A stretch of 64,000 nt of DNA from Gibbula magus (lineage: Eukaryota; Mollusca; Gastropoda; Trochida; Trochidae). Both the position numbers and the translations under genes were made by a program. Of this stretch, positions 49,159 to 61,431 are shown piece by piece (the first letter of the stretch is position 1; every line of letters begins with the position of its first letter). Below the pieces are notes generated by a model that was not told where the DNA came from, made no database searches, and saw nothing but the letters and a program-made list of their open reading frames with translations. Where the stretch lies: NCBI GenBank assembly GCA_936450465.1, contig OW388296.1, positions 13,947,867-14,011,866 on the forward strand. The letters are read 5' to 3'.

Positions 49159-50397
49159 TATTCAGCAGATTTAAGGTTAATGTTTCAGCTGCAGATTCTA
49201 TTAATGTTTAACCATTCAGTGTGGCTAACTTTCAGGCAACACAACTCATTCAGAGAGGAATAAGAAGTGGTTAACAATGGAAATAATCAGGCATTGGCCA
49301 ATAGGTAAGATAGGCTATCCTTGAATAGTACAGGCCTGTAGGTAAAAGGTTAATTTATAAGTTAGAAGGATATTATAATTTGTTAATGTTTGAATGTAAA
49401 TTAAGTTTATCAGACAATTATCCCTTGACATATGTGGGGAAAATGAGTAATAATATTTGTGGCCTCACTTAATTTATGTTTGTTCATTATAGTTTAAAGA
49501 TTGATTTTGGTAATCAAGTTAAACATTGATCATGACTACAATGATGAAACAAACTTATTTTGTAAGTGAGATATTGTAACTTCCAAATGCTTGCCCTTTG
49601 TGATAAAGATTTATTTTTGCAATCATGTACAATTCATAAATCATATTTACATCAAATGTACATAACTGTAAATTTTGTTTAATATATAAATATATGCTTC
49701 AGATGTAAAAAAACACTCTATATAACACATTATCACAATTGTGCTTTTTAAAAGGGATGCAGCCCTTATGAGTTTATGTATGGCAGCTGTGACATTTGTC
49801 ATCTATGGGCTACCAGCATTAACCAGCATATGTATCTTAACATTGGTTTGTAGACACTGGTTTTCACTTTGTCCTGAAAAGGGATGGGTATTTATAGAGA
49901 TATATAGATGTAATATTTTTCAGGGGTCAACAAGGATTTTCTTTCGTTTATATTCAGCCTGGACATTCCAAAATCATTCTTTTATTTATAAATGTATTCC
50001 CATCCCTGTACATTTCACAATTAAAAACTGAAAACTATTTTTATAACCCAAGTGAAACAGTTTTTGTTTAGTTTATTAGAATGAACTACACTAGAATATC
50101 ACAATATCAATTAAATACAGAAACATATATAAATGTTACTATTTTCACCAGATACAAAAATTAAATGTTAATAATAACAAGAGATTACAATATCATAATA
50201 TGTGAAGAAAATAAAACCCAAATACAAATTACTGTTTTTTGTTTGTAATTGTTCTTGAACCTGTGAACAGCTCAGTTGACTGCTATCAGTGAAGTTCAGC
50301 AAACATGGTGAGGCTTGCCGCATGGCTGGGTTAACTGCTTCACTGCTGAATAACCTGAGAGTTTGAAATTGAGATGTAGTCGGGGCTGCTGAATAGA
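49159..50397. other. Gene-free AT-rich stretch
   Basis: No recognisable exon. Short open frames here lack homology and codon structure. Confidence 0.4.
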
Positions 50398-50508
50398 CAT
50401 CCTCGGTTACCCATGGTTTTATATATGCTCCGTTACTCTCCACTATATCACCCATAGGAAACCTTATCAGGAGAATCTGTACTCAAATTACCCGCCCTTG
50501 GCCGGCGA
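50398..50508 (+). repeat. Solo arm of the 23070-23453 foldback element
   Basis: It starts catcctcggttacccatgg and ends cccttggccggcga. It is nearly identical to the left arm at 23070-23182, with no second arm nearby. Confidence 0.85.
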
Positions 50509-52106
50509 AAAACATTTATAAGACAAGAAGACTAAACATGGCAGATCCATTGAGGATTATTTTGCTATAATGCTGTAATATTGCTACAAAGTCTGACATC
50601 GTCATCAAGGTCTTGTTCCATCATTGAACTTGGCATTAAGCATTTGGAGAACCAACATTCTAAAAGAACAGTTTCAAGGAACGATTATATCACAGTTATG
50701 TACGTAAATTTATTCACGTTTTTGACGCCGGACGCCCTCACGACACGTTGTCCTTCTCATATATTCGACTTCCCATACAGGACTGCTGCACCTCCAAAGC
50801 TGAAATTCTGCGGTGAGGAACTAGGCACCTTGTGGACATTTGCGGCATCTGTCTTCAGTTTGTCACATGACATGTCTTCTCAACACACGCACCTGTCAGA
50901 TTTAGTTGGAATAACGCTGATCCCATGTTGATTACATTCCCTTCCTTTGAGATCTATTGCAGCTGTTGAAGGTGCCTGTGGCAGTCTAGTATGGTTTCAG
51001 TGTTCTGGAAAATTTGCCGATATGTAATCATGTCAGATTATGTAAGACTTTCCCTTGGGTTATATATATCAAAGAAATATTTCCACCGCGTTTTTAAGTC
51101 AAGAAATCGACTCGTGACTACCCATAACGTCAAGACCTAAGATGCATGTTCCCGAGGCAGTAGTGCTGGCTTGCCACGGAACAAACTATCAAAAAAGTTG
51201 GAAAGAAATACAATCAAAAGAAAACTACAGGCTCCCCTTAAGGGCGAATCCTAACTCTGTTTTTTTTTCTGAAGATACGAAGATAACTTTTTCTCTGAAC
51301 GGTAACTTTTCAGTGTTTGTTTTGCTATTAATTGAAGCCTCTCGAGGTTTGCTTAGTGCAATATGTTTGAGCTTCGATAGTTTCGTATAACCCCGGACTG
51401 TTGTTAACATCCATTTATGAGCAGAAGTCATTTGATACATATTCTCAACGATAATGATTAACCTCCGGGTTTAAACCTGTTATATTTTAGATCACATTAT
51501 TTGCAGTAGAATCAACGCTATAATAATTCTGCAACGCCTTGCCCCCTTTCGGGATTCGAACCCACACCCCAGAGTCCCTCACCAATCGCAACCACTGAAT
51601 GTTCCAACAGCCTACCCATTTTTCCATCGAGATCCACAATGTGTTAATTTTCTACTGAATTCGCATGTGCGTGTACTTGTCTACACAGTCTCATTCTGAT
51701 TGAAGTATATAGCTCTCAATACAACTCCGAGAGTCAGATGTAGCAGGGTTCGAGTCTAATAAGTAGGAATATATGGTTAGATAATGAGTTTTATCAATAC
51801 TGTTTATTCGATTCAAGTAAACATTCCTCTCCATATGTATTTACCTAAATGGCTACTGTCCTGCACATTTTAGTTGTAAATATTTTGAAATACCAAGAGT
51901 ACAACTGTACCGGTACAAGTCAGAATCCTGCTGCATTCAAACATATCAACATTACTCGGGTACGGGTCGGGTAGTGCCCCTCTGTTACTCCTGTGCCAGC
52001 TTGTGAAATCCAAGATTAAAGAAGATATTTCTTAACATCCTCTTTGAAGCCAAGACTAATGTCGCACAACGATATTTGAGAGAATGATCAATGTCCTGGA
52101 GCTAGA
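50509..52106. other. Gene-free stretch with a tRNA-like head at 51540-51610
   Basis: The reverse complement of 51540-51610 contains ggactctggggtgtgggttcg with a good B box (gggttcgaatccc), like the 2541 and 47380 heads, so it is another tRNA-derived element remnant. A 116-codon open frame at 50581-50931 has no recognisable domain and I do not call it a gene. Confidence 0.4.
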
Positions 52107-53790
52107 ATGTATAACATTGATCGTGTACATATCACCATACGTGTATATCAGCCAGGCTTGTTTAACATTGTTCGTGTACAGATCGCTCTACGTGTAGATC
52201 AGCCAGGCTTGTATAACATTGTTCGTGTACAGATCGCTCTACATGTAGATCAGCCAGGCTTGTTTAACATTGTTCGTGTACAGATCGCTCTACATGTAGA
52301 TCAGCCAGGCTTGTTTAACATTGTTCGTGTACAGATCGCTCTACATGTAGATCAGCCAGGCTTGTATAACATTGATCGTGTACAGATCGCTCTACATGTA
52401 GATCAGCCAGGCTTGTTTAACATTGTTCGTGTACAGATCGCTCTACATGTAGATCAGCCAGGCTTGTATAACATTGTTCGTGTACAGATCGCTCTACATG
52501 TAGATCAGCCAGGCTTGTTTAACATTGTTCGTGTACAGATCGCTCTACATGTAGATCAGCCAGGCTTGTATAACATTGATCGTGTACAGATCGCTCTACA
52601 TGTAGATCAGCCAGGCTTGTATAACATTGATCGTGTACAGATCGCTCTACATGTAGATCAGCCAGGCTTGTATAACATTGATCGTGTACAGATCGCTCTA
52701 CATGTAGATCAGCCAGGCTTGTATAACATTGATCGTGTACAGATCGCTCTACATATAGATCAGCCAGGCTTGTATAACATTGATCGTGTACAGATGGCCC
52801 TACATGTAGATCAGCCAGGCTTGTTTAACATTGTTCGTGTACAGATCGCTCTACATGTAGATCAGCCAGGCTTGTATAACATTGATCGTGTACAGATCGC
52901 TCTACATGTAGATCAGCCAGGCTTGTTTAACATTGTTCGTGTACAGATCGCTCTACATGTAGATCAGCCAGGCTTGTATAACATTGTTCGTGTACAGATC
53001 GCTCTACATGTAGATCAGCCAGGCTTGTATAACATTGATCGTGTACAGATCGCTCTACATGTAGATCAGCCAGGCTTGTATAACATTGATCGTGTACAGA
53101 TCGCTCTACATGTAGATCAGCCAGGCTTGTATAACATTGATCGTGTACAGATCGCTCTACATGTAGATCAGCCAGGCTTGTATAACATTGATCGTGTACA
53201 GATCGCTCTACATATAGATCAGCCAGGCTTGTATAACATTGATCGTGTACAGATCGCCCTACATGTAGATCAGCCAGGCTTGTTTAACATTGATCGTGTT
53301 CAGATCGCCCTACATGTAGATCAGCCAGGCTTGTATAACATTGATCGTGTACAGATCGCCCTACATGTAGATCAGCCAGGCTTGTACAACATTGATCGTG
53401 TTCAGATCGCCCTACATGTAGATCAGCCAGGCTTGTATAACATTGATCGTGTACAGATCGCTCTACATGTAGATCAGCCAGGCTTGTACAACATTGATCG
53501 TGTTCAGATCGCCCTACATGTAGATCAGCCAGGCTTGTACAACATTGATCCTGTTCAGATCGCCCTTCATGTAGATCAGCCAGGCTTGTACAACATTGAT
53601 CGTGTACAGATCGCTCTACATGTAGATCAGCCAGGCTTGTATAACATTGATCGTGTACAGATCGCTCTACATGTAGATCAGCCAGGCTTGTATAACATTG
53701 ATCGTGTACAGATCGCTCTACATTTAGATCAGCAAGGCTTGTATAACATTGCTCGTGTACAGAGCGCCCTACATGTAGATCAGCCAGTAT
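52107..53790 (+). repeat. 51-bp minisatellite, 33 tandem units, open reading frame throughout
   Basis: The unit cttgtataacattgatcgtg-tacagatcgctctacatgta-gatcagccagg is repeated 33 times with very little divergence. Because 51 is a multiple of three and the unit has no stop in this frame, it stays open from ATG 52107 to TAG 53949-53951 (614 codons). The virtual peptide repeat is LYNIDRVQIALHVDQPG. Variants are F/Y at position 2, V/D at position 5 and V/I at position 13, plus silent changes. Units 10-13 and 19-22 share the same rare marker (HID in the last), a nine-unit (459-bp) block duplication. The frame runs on for about 50 unrelated codons. No signal peptide, splice partner or homology supports a protein. 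Confidence 0.92.
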
Positions 53791-54325
53791 ATTTTATGTG
53801 TTCACACAGTTCTATAAGACTAATCTCATATTTCTATGGTTTCAAATTGGTTTATAACTTCGTTGAGAGGAAACTGTTTTTATTAACTGAAAAACATCAA
53901 ATAGAAGAAGCAGGCTTACACATATTGAGTTTGTTTGATCGCACTGTGTAGATGCTATATTTGTTTCGCAGATGACTTATCCAATATAGTTGAGATCTTG
54001 AAGGAAATGAGTTTTGAGTTCAAACAAATATGTGAACAAATTGAGAAGACATATTGAATACACTTTTTGCAGCACTTTGTCGTAAATGTAAAATCTGTAT
54101 CCGAATTTAAACCAGCTAATATTTTCGAGTATTGTATTGTATAGATAATATTACATTATTTCCTCTCGTTATGTCCGTCTTTAATCTTCCGGGCACTAAA
54201 AACATCTATTTCTATATAAGGAACATATTAGAGCCACTGCCACGAAATAAAACCCGAGATTATAATAACATCTCTATAATCACATTTATCTCCACAGAGG
54301 CAACTATGCAGGGGAAAATCTACAG

Positions 54326-54450
54326 ATGAGGTTAGTTCGGCTTTAACGCCGTTTTTAAGAGTATTTCACTTATATCACGGTTGCTAGTATTATTGCAGGG
54401 AGAAAGCCCGCAATGCCATGGTGGAAGTGCATTGTGGTGAAACCTCCGTT
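54326..54450 (-). mobile_element. Family 1 SINE fragment (3' part only)
   Basis: It contains tttaacgccgtttttaagag, ttcacttatatcacggttgc and gcagggagaaagcccgcaatg, which match the 3' half of the 4411 and 2572 copies. The tRNA head and half the body are absent. No clear target duplication is seen. Confidence 0.8.
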
Positions 54451-54825
54451 GAAAGCAATTTTGATACTTTTATATTCAACAATAGAAGATAAAGAATAAA
54501 TTACCTTAAACATTTAAGGATATTTGTTTAAGGTCACGTGGACCAATCGGAGATCGATATATTTACATGAGGTAGGGTAATACATTTATATCTTGTAGAT
54601 ACCGCTAACGATAGTTGATTCCCTATGTAAACTAGTAAAGTTGATAACCCGGTAATTATTTCTTGTTCAGATGATTATGTGTTGTTAATTATGATACACA
54701 TTTTTACGCGAATCTTCTGGATTCATTAATATATTCTGTATATGTACACGTTCTGAAATTGTCGCTGTCACCCTAAATGCTTTATAAAATAAGTCATGAT
54801 TAAATTAGATGAGTTAGTAACCCAG

Positions 54826-55495
54826 TGTGAGTAAGATCTTACTCACTAACGGCTATCAAGTAACACAGTGTGAGTAAGATCTTACTCACTGACGGCTATC
54901 ACGTAACACAGTGTAAGATCTTACTCACTGACGGCTATCAAGTAACACAGTGTGAGTAAGATCTTACTCACTGACGGCTTTCAAGTAACACAGTGTGAGT
55001 AAGATCTTACTCACTGACGGCTATCAATTAACACAGTTTGAGTAAGATCTTACTCACTGACGGCTATCAAGTAACACAGTGTGAGTAAGATCTTACTCAC
55101 TGACGGCTATCAAGTAACACAGTGTGAGTTAGATCTTACTCACTGACGGCTGTCAAGTAACACAGTGTGAGTAATATCTTACTCACTGACGGCTATCAAG
55201 TAACACAGTGTGAGTAAGATCTTACTCACTGACGGCTATCAAGTAACACAGTGTGAGTAAGATCTTACTCACTGACGGCTATCAAGTAACACAGTGTTAG
55301 TAAGATCTTACTCACTGACGGCTATCAAGTAACAGTGTGAGTAAGATCTTACTCACTGACGGCTATCAAGTAACACAGTGTGAGTAAGATCTTACTCACT
55401 GACGGCTATCAAGTAACAGTGTGAGTAAGATCTTACTCACTGACGGCTATCAAGTAACACAGTGTGAGTAAGATCTTACTCACTGACGGCTATCA
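54826..55495. repeat. Satellite array of ~16 units (~43 bp), each with a 20-bp perfect palindrome
   Basis: The unit is a palindromic core gtgagtaagatcttactcac followed by tgacggctatcaagtaacaca. I count 16 occurrences of the acggct word. A few units are shortened (a core lacking gtga near 54910; aacagtgtgag joints near 55330 and 55410). The core is its own reverse complement, so single strands can fold into hairpins. There are no unique spacers, so this is not a CRISPR. No gene is nearby. Confidence 0.93.
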
Positions 55496-56640
55496 AAACT
55501 AACGCTAAAACTAATTTAGAATCTAAATGCACGAATACTGACATAAAACGTATTTTTATTTGAAGAATAAATTGCATTATAAATATAATACAAAAACAAA
55601 AAATCACATCCTCCACCGTGTTATGTATAAAGCGTTTAAGACTTTTCTTCTTTCCAAGTTCTTTACAAATTCAATCTATGATATTCCAGAATCCTTTATA
55701 TTTCGATTTTCTGTCTGTCTAAGCTCAGAATCCAATATGAACAGGGCCAAATGGAGATTCTATGGAGACATATCGGGACTCCAAATAACTAATTTCCAGT
55801 CACTTGCCAATAAATCTATCTGCAAACTCTGGATCTTGCGTGGCTTGAGAACAGTTTCCACTGTGCATTGCAGATGTTTTTGCACATCAGTCAGCTTAAA
55901 TTATAGATTATTTTTTTATCATGAATTATATACATTTGGCATAGGTGAAATAATGTTTTAACAAAATAAATTTCTACAATTTTCTTTCAACATAGATCTG
56001 TGTTTCCCCCTGTAGATACACTATCAATAAATTACTTGTTGATGAAGTTGATCAGTATATCGTTTACATTGCAATTGTTTCAATAAAGTTTTATAAATTC
56101 CTAAACGTAAGCCAATTTCGAATCCTTACTATAGTTACTCTGTAAGTTTTACTCAATCACACAACCCCAACACCCCAGGAATCATTTTTGAAAATGTTAA
56201 TAAATTTGCTTAATCTCATCATAACTCTTACTTATATTAAACTGACAATTTGTTATGTGGTCAGTTTTTATGAGATTGTGATATTTTTAGCCAGTAAAAG
56301 TAAAAACTTAAACTCTACATGTATCATTTTAACCCCGTTACCAGAAACGGTGGCTATGCTCTTCCTATCTGCAACACATTTGGATCCAGAGATGTTAGTG
56401 CTTTCATTTTTTAGATTTCTGTTTGGATGCCGCTGATGCCACTGATGAAAGCATCTGGTGCACATTTATATTCAAATGTCAGAGGTAACAGCAATCCTTC
56501 ATATTATTTTTCATGATAAGTATCTCTGATAAACCTTCAAAATAAGTATATCCTCATGTTTAATAATAAGTTAAGTTTAGAGTTGACCTAACATTTTCAA
56601 AACGATTGTTCTTTGAGCGAAGCCATGCCATATTTCCCTG
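55496..56640. other. Gene-free stretch
   Basis: Only short open frames without recognisable domains (for example at 55560-55961). I do not support a gene here. Confidence 0.4.
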
Positions 56641-56689
56641 AATATTTCGTGAAAGAAGTGTCAGCGGGATTATCCTATGTCAGACAGAA

Positions 56690-57215
56690 AGCCGTAAGAT
56701 GTGACATGTTCCAGACAATTCTTATACACAGAGATGATTGATGTTCTGTCGTGAAGATGGAATTACTTTCTGTTATGTCTGGACAAACACAAGTCAAGGC
56801 AACGTTAATAACCCATAGTGCTTAGTATAAACACGAGAAATTTTGCAGTGACATCAATAATCATAGAATTGAAGACTTCCTTCGACACAATATAAAGGGG
56901 GAAGCTTTAAGACGTGAAGACGTATTGAACTGTGAACTACTTTCTATAATGTAATTGTTTAACAGAAATATCACCCAACGTGTGGATACAACGTTTCAAA
57001 GAGCCTTATAAACTAAACTCAAATACTGTTAGATGTCACACGACCCAGACAATGTGTATATATAGAGACCGATTGATGTTCTGTCTTTGAAAGGGAATTA
57101 CTTTCAATAATTATGTTTAGCTTAAGAAATGTCAAGGCAACGTGAATAAGCCATACAAGAAATTGTGAAGTGATGTATATGCCTGTTAGAATTGTTGACA
57201 GGAGGGCTGCTTTCT
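56690..57215. repeat. Diverged tandem duplication (~335-bp offset)
   Basis: The segment around 56700-56865 (agatgattgatgttctgtc; ggaattactttctgttatgt; gtcaaggcaacgttaata) recurs in order at about 57045-57170 (gaccgattgatgttctgtc; ggaattactttcaataatta; gtcaaggcaacgtgaataag). The copies have diverged considerably, with indels. No ORF is conserved between them. Confidence 0.65.
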
Positions 57216-59241
57216 TGAGCATAATTCATAGGAAAATTGTTTGAAGCTTATCTTACAAATTATGCGAAAATCAAATAACAAATTATTTGAAGAAGCTCAA
57301 TTTGTTTTCCAAAACACAAAAAAGGAGGGGAAAATGAAATAGCTTAAATCTTTGAAAGGCACTTACAAATGGAATGCAGAACATGCTATCGAATTTTTAA
57401 ATCTGCTTAGCTCCAAGACATTAACTTTCAATTTGGTAAAAACAAATGGGGATATTAAAACTTTTGTTTTAAAGTGGTCTTAGAAAAGTAAGGAATGTTT
57501 ATCGAATATGACGACATAATTTTAAATGCATGTACAATCTTATATCAAACCATTTTCCTTTACAAAAACCAGGGCGAAGGCATGATCCAGAAAGTTAAAT
57601 AAAAAGGTATTTCCGAATGAATCAATAGAGCGATCTATGGCATGTTGGTTTGTGATCCATCTTCTTTTTTCAGCCTATGGAAGGGGGAATTATTCAAATG
57701 GCTATTGATTTCATCTCGTTTAGTGAAAATCAATATTCAATGCACCATGTTATTATGCACTGCATACGGTAAATGCCCCAAAGTGATGTAATTATCCTTA
57801 GCAAATGGTTCTATATCAAGTTAATTTATTGATTATGTCATATAATTGTAAAATATATATGAACAAGTTTTGAAAAAATATTATCTTTTAAATTTTTTCA
57901 ATTTCATGTTCATGGTTACATACATATTGCGAGTATATTTTGCATTTTCTATATGAATATAAAAACAATTGGTTCATTATGTACATAGGTAAAAATTGTG
58001 GATATTGATTCGTTTATATGTCGAATTGTGAATCAAAGCATTTATTTAATTTGTTCTTGTGTTTGTTCTTCTTATTTACAGTTTAACATTTCGTAAATGT
58101 CATCAGAAGGTAAGATACCCAGCCCATTATGTGCTCTTGTGATTCACAACATTTACAAAATAGTATTACAAACAGTTTTTTAGAAGCAAAAAGACCATAT
58201 AAAACATATTAGTAACATTTGGGTATAGTTTAAAGTAAATATTATTGTTTTGATATATTTGAAATTGTAGGTACAAATAATCATGGCATAGTTACATTGA
58301 TGTTTTAATATGGTAGTTTCCCATGGTAGTTTCAGAAATTTAGATTGACTATTTCTTCAATAATGTTATAAGATCATCTGAATAATTATTACTCGAATCT
58401 TTGTGTCGAGCGTGTGAGTCCAATTCTGTTATCAATTATTTATTTGCATTCACATTGTGCATACAAAAAAATCATTTTATTCTAAGATATAATTTATCGA
58501 TGTAAGTTGCATATATATCAGAAATACGTTTAGAAACTTGGACATAGACCTTAGATATACGTTTTTAGTATAGACTGAAATATCGTAGAAGAAAACGTTT
58601 ACCTTTAAGTGACACAACAGAAAGGATCGTGGATCAATTAAAAAAATCACACATATTTAAAAAGATATAACATAATGAAGTATTCAGAAGAGGTAAAATT
58701 CAATTTCATTAATTTTCGAATAAAAGATTTCATATTAATAGCACGAGAACACATTCATCACAAATACATTGAATAAGTACAAGAGGAAATAAATGATGTA
58801 TGTTTGACTCTGTTGATTACTTACTAGATATTTTACAGAAGAAAATAAAAACTGTAGTTGTGACAAGATTGAACCCTGGCCGATTCAAAGAGCTGCCTTT
58901 ATTTCAACAGCTTACTATGAAGTATTAAGTTAGATTGTGCAATGGAACATTCAGCTGTCTTCATATTAAGCGAATATGCAAAATACTCGGTTAAGTGTCG
59001 CATTGATATGACGTTTCCAAGACATCTCAATTAGAATGATACTTGCACTAACATACACACGGCGGCTGTACACCCTTGTAGAAGGTTAACATTTATGAGT
59101 AAGGAAAACATCAGTTCAGTGTCATATAAAATTAGATCGTATGCTTTTATTCCAGATCATTACCTCCAATACCTAAGTGAGACATTTCAGAAGAACATAA
59201 TTCTCTGTATTTATGAGAGCCTACAGGGAGACATAAGGGCC

Positions 59242-59287
59242 GCGTTCAAGAGAGGTTTCAAAGTACTTTTAAACCTCTCTTGAACGC
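59242..59287. repeat. Perfect hairpin, 17-bp arms
   Basis: gcgttcaagagaggttt (59242-59258) and aaacctctcttgaacgc (59271-59287) are exact reverse complements around a 12-bp loop. The following 130 bp is rich in agcgct and gagcaat words that also pair with one another, suggesting the middle or end of a degraded foldback element that reaches to about 59445. Confidence 0.8.
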
Positions 59288-60109
59288 AATTGCTCAATGT
59301 AGCGCTACCTAGAAAAGCGAGCGTACTTTGAGGTTTTGCACCGTGTCGTTCAGGAGAGAATAAGCGCTACTTAAGCGCTACTTGAGCAATACATTGAGCA
59401 ATCAATGAGCGATTATAAGCGCTCGCTGTTATGGAACGGAGCCCTGTACTCAGAATATCGCTGGAATTGTATCACCCGTCCTGCCGTGCAATTGAAACCA
59501 AATTGAGAGGTTCAACATTTTTTCATCCTTAAGCATCATTTATCATCCCATTTCGATGGATCCTGTATACTTGGATTAGATTTGGAGCAATGAGGTAGAA
59601 CACGTTGAGCTATCGAAATCGATTTTACTTTAAATCTCTTCTGGTTCATTCTCAATGTCCTTTAAATCCTGATTTTAATAAAAGGTTAAAATAAAACATT
59701 ACAACGTTAATGGAATAATTAAATTGATTTAAATAAGAACCCATTTACTATCGAAATTACATTCGAATCATCATTACTGAAAATAGTTGTAGTTCATTAT
59801 TACGACACCAGTTATATGGTGGAAAAACATAGCAAGAAAAGCAACATTTCTGTGTGGGTGTCCACGGTTTTTGCGAATGTTATTGATATTACAAATTAAA
59901 TATGTAATAATGCTTGTAGCTGAAGTAAGTAATAGTTAAAATTATGCTCTATTAATTGTACCAATATTCACTTACATTTAGTTTCAAGATATAAGGGCTT
60001 GTAAATGAGGTTACGAACAATTCTAATTTACAGTTGATATGAATATTTATTACCACTTGTCCAAATTCATCCATGATCAACCAATCAATCCTAATCGGAA
60101 GATGTATAC

Positions 60110-60300
60110 AATGAATTGTACACCCAGAGGGTTAAGTTACATGTACCACATATGACACGGAGATGAGACAGGTCGACCTTCTGCTTCCAGCTTCAATCTG
60201 CCTCCTGCGGTGGTGCTATATATATATAATGTATCTCGTTTGTTCTTGCTTTACTCGGAAATGAATCAGTCTTAGAGCAAATAAACTATTCATATATTGG
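60110..60300 (+). repeat. Diverged duplicate of the Tc1 insertion-site flank (61310-61430)
   Basis: gagatgagacaggtcgaccttc and ttgttcttgctttactcggaaat here parallel gaaggagacaagttgaccttc and ttaattcttgctttaatcggaaat near 61325-61405, in the same order. The region appears to be an old local duplication of about 1.2 kb offset. Confidence 0.5.
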
Positions 60301-60508
60301 AGCTGGTCATACATGTGATAAAGCAAGGAGGAGTTGTATACATTCCATTTCCGGATATGCAAGTGACAATTTGTGTAGACATGCATAGAGGGGGGTTGAA
60401 ACACAATCGTGTGTGTACGGAAGCACAGTGTCCGGGTTAGTGAGATCAGTTTGATAACAACATATTCGTTTCGGTTCGGTTTCAAGATATACAGGGTGTC
60501 AGAGAGTA

Positions 60509-60833
60509 ACCAGAGGCGTGTTCAGCAGCCCCAGTACTCGCTTGGCGTGTACGCGCGAATCGCTGCTGAACGGAAACCGGGGTCGCGAGAAATTCCCAAG
60601 GTGATTTCAGAATATCATCACCATTTTGAAAAAAGGTGCCTTGCGCATAGCAACCGACCAAATTTCATTTGGGGAGGTAATCAAAGAATGAAAACTGAGA
60701 TAATCAAGTTTTGTGACATGCCACTCCATCCTCGCTTGGCGATACTGCACCAAAGTGTTCACGCGTGCATTCGCCAGTAAGCGCGAACTCGAGAAAATGT
60801 TCGAATACTCGCGGTCCTGAACACGTCTCTAGG
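60509..60833. mobile_element. MITE-like element with ~30-bp imperfect TIRs
   Basis: The left end ccagaggcgtgttcagcagc and the right end, which reads cctagagacgtgttcaggac on the other strand, pair imperfectly, outer span about 325 bp. A 123-codon frame across it has no domain. The superfamily is not determined. Confidence 0.55.
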
Positions 60834-60960
60834 TATGACTGGACATGACTAAATGATTTAATGTATGTATTTGGAAAGCATTCTTGACAAAGCTTAATTA
60901 CCAGACTCGAAACTTAACAGGCACATCTGACCCTGAAACCGATTTTAAATGCTTTTAACG

Positions 60961-61175
60961 CTTCGGCTTCGGATCAAGAGGTTCGGGTTCGAATCCCGCC
61001 ATGCAACGTTGTCTGCTGTGGAGAATTGTTCTACATGCAGCAAGGTTTGGGTGCAATGTTACACGGAATTCCATGGCTTTGCGGCTTTCTCGCTGCAATA
61101 ATACCAACAGCCGTGATATACGTGAAAAACTCTTGAAAGCGGTGTTAAACACCAACTCACCTCACCTCACCTTCA
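60961..61175 (+). mobile_element. Family 1 SINE, copy E (plus orientation)
   Basis: It begins in the anticodon/T-arm part of the tRNA head (ggttcgggttcgaatcccgcc; B box) and has the family body (gtagaactgtt-equivalent gagaattgttctacatgcag). It ends gaaagcggtgttaaacaccaactcacctcac. The A-box part is missing. Confidence 0.85.
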
Positions 61176-61431
61176 ACGGTTCACCTCACCTACAGTCGCT
61201 TCATATAGCGATCATCATGTTGTTGGGTTAATGAGGCAATCAACCGATGGACACCAAGCAGTCAAACTAAAATGATTAAAGTGTATTTACGCACAGGAGA
61301 CATCAAAACCACATGTGCCATGAGAAGGAGACAAGTTGACCTTCTATCTGTCTCATGTTGTACAGTTAAGGTATCACTTTGTTAATTCTTGCTTTAATCG
61401 GAAATCTTATAGCAAAAGAATCATTCATGTA

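Noticed and set aside
50581..50931. 116-codon ORF
   Set aside because: No recognisable domain and no supporting exons; kept only as gene-free sequence.
51540..51610. tRNA gene
   Set aside because: B box is good, but A box and acceptor stem are not convincing; fits a SINE head remnant.
54826..55495. CRISPR-like regular array
   Set aside because: Units are contiguous satellite copies with no unique spacers, and the genome is clearly eukaryotic.
55560..55961. 133-codon ORF
   Set aside because: Low-complexity AT-rich codons, no homology, immediately follows the satellite array.
60409..60780. 123-codon ORF
   Set aside because: Covers a MITE-like element with inverted ends; no domain.
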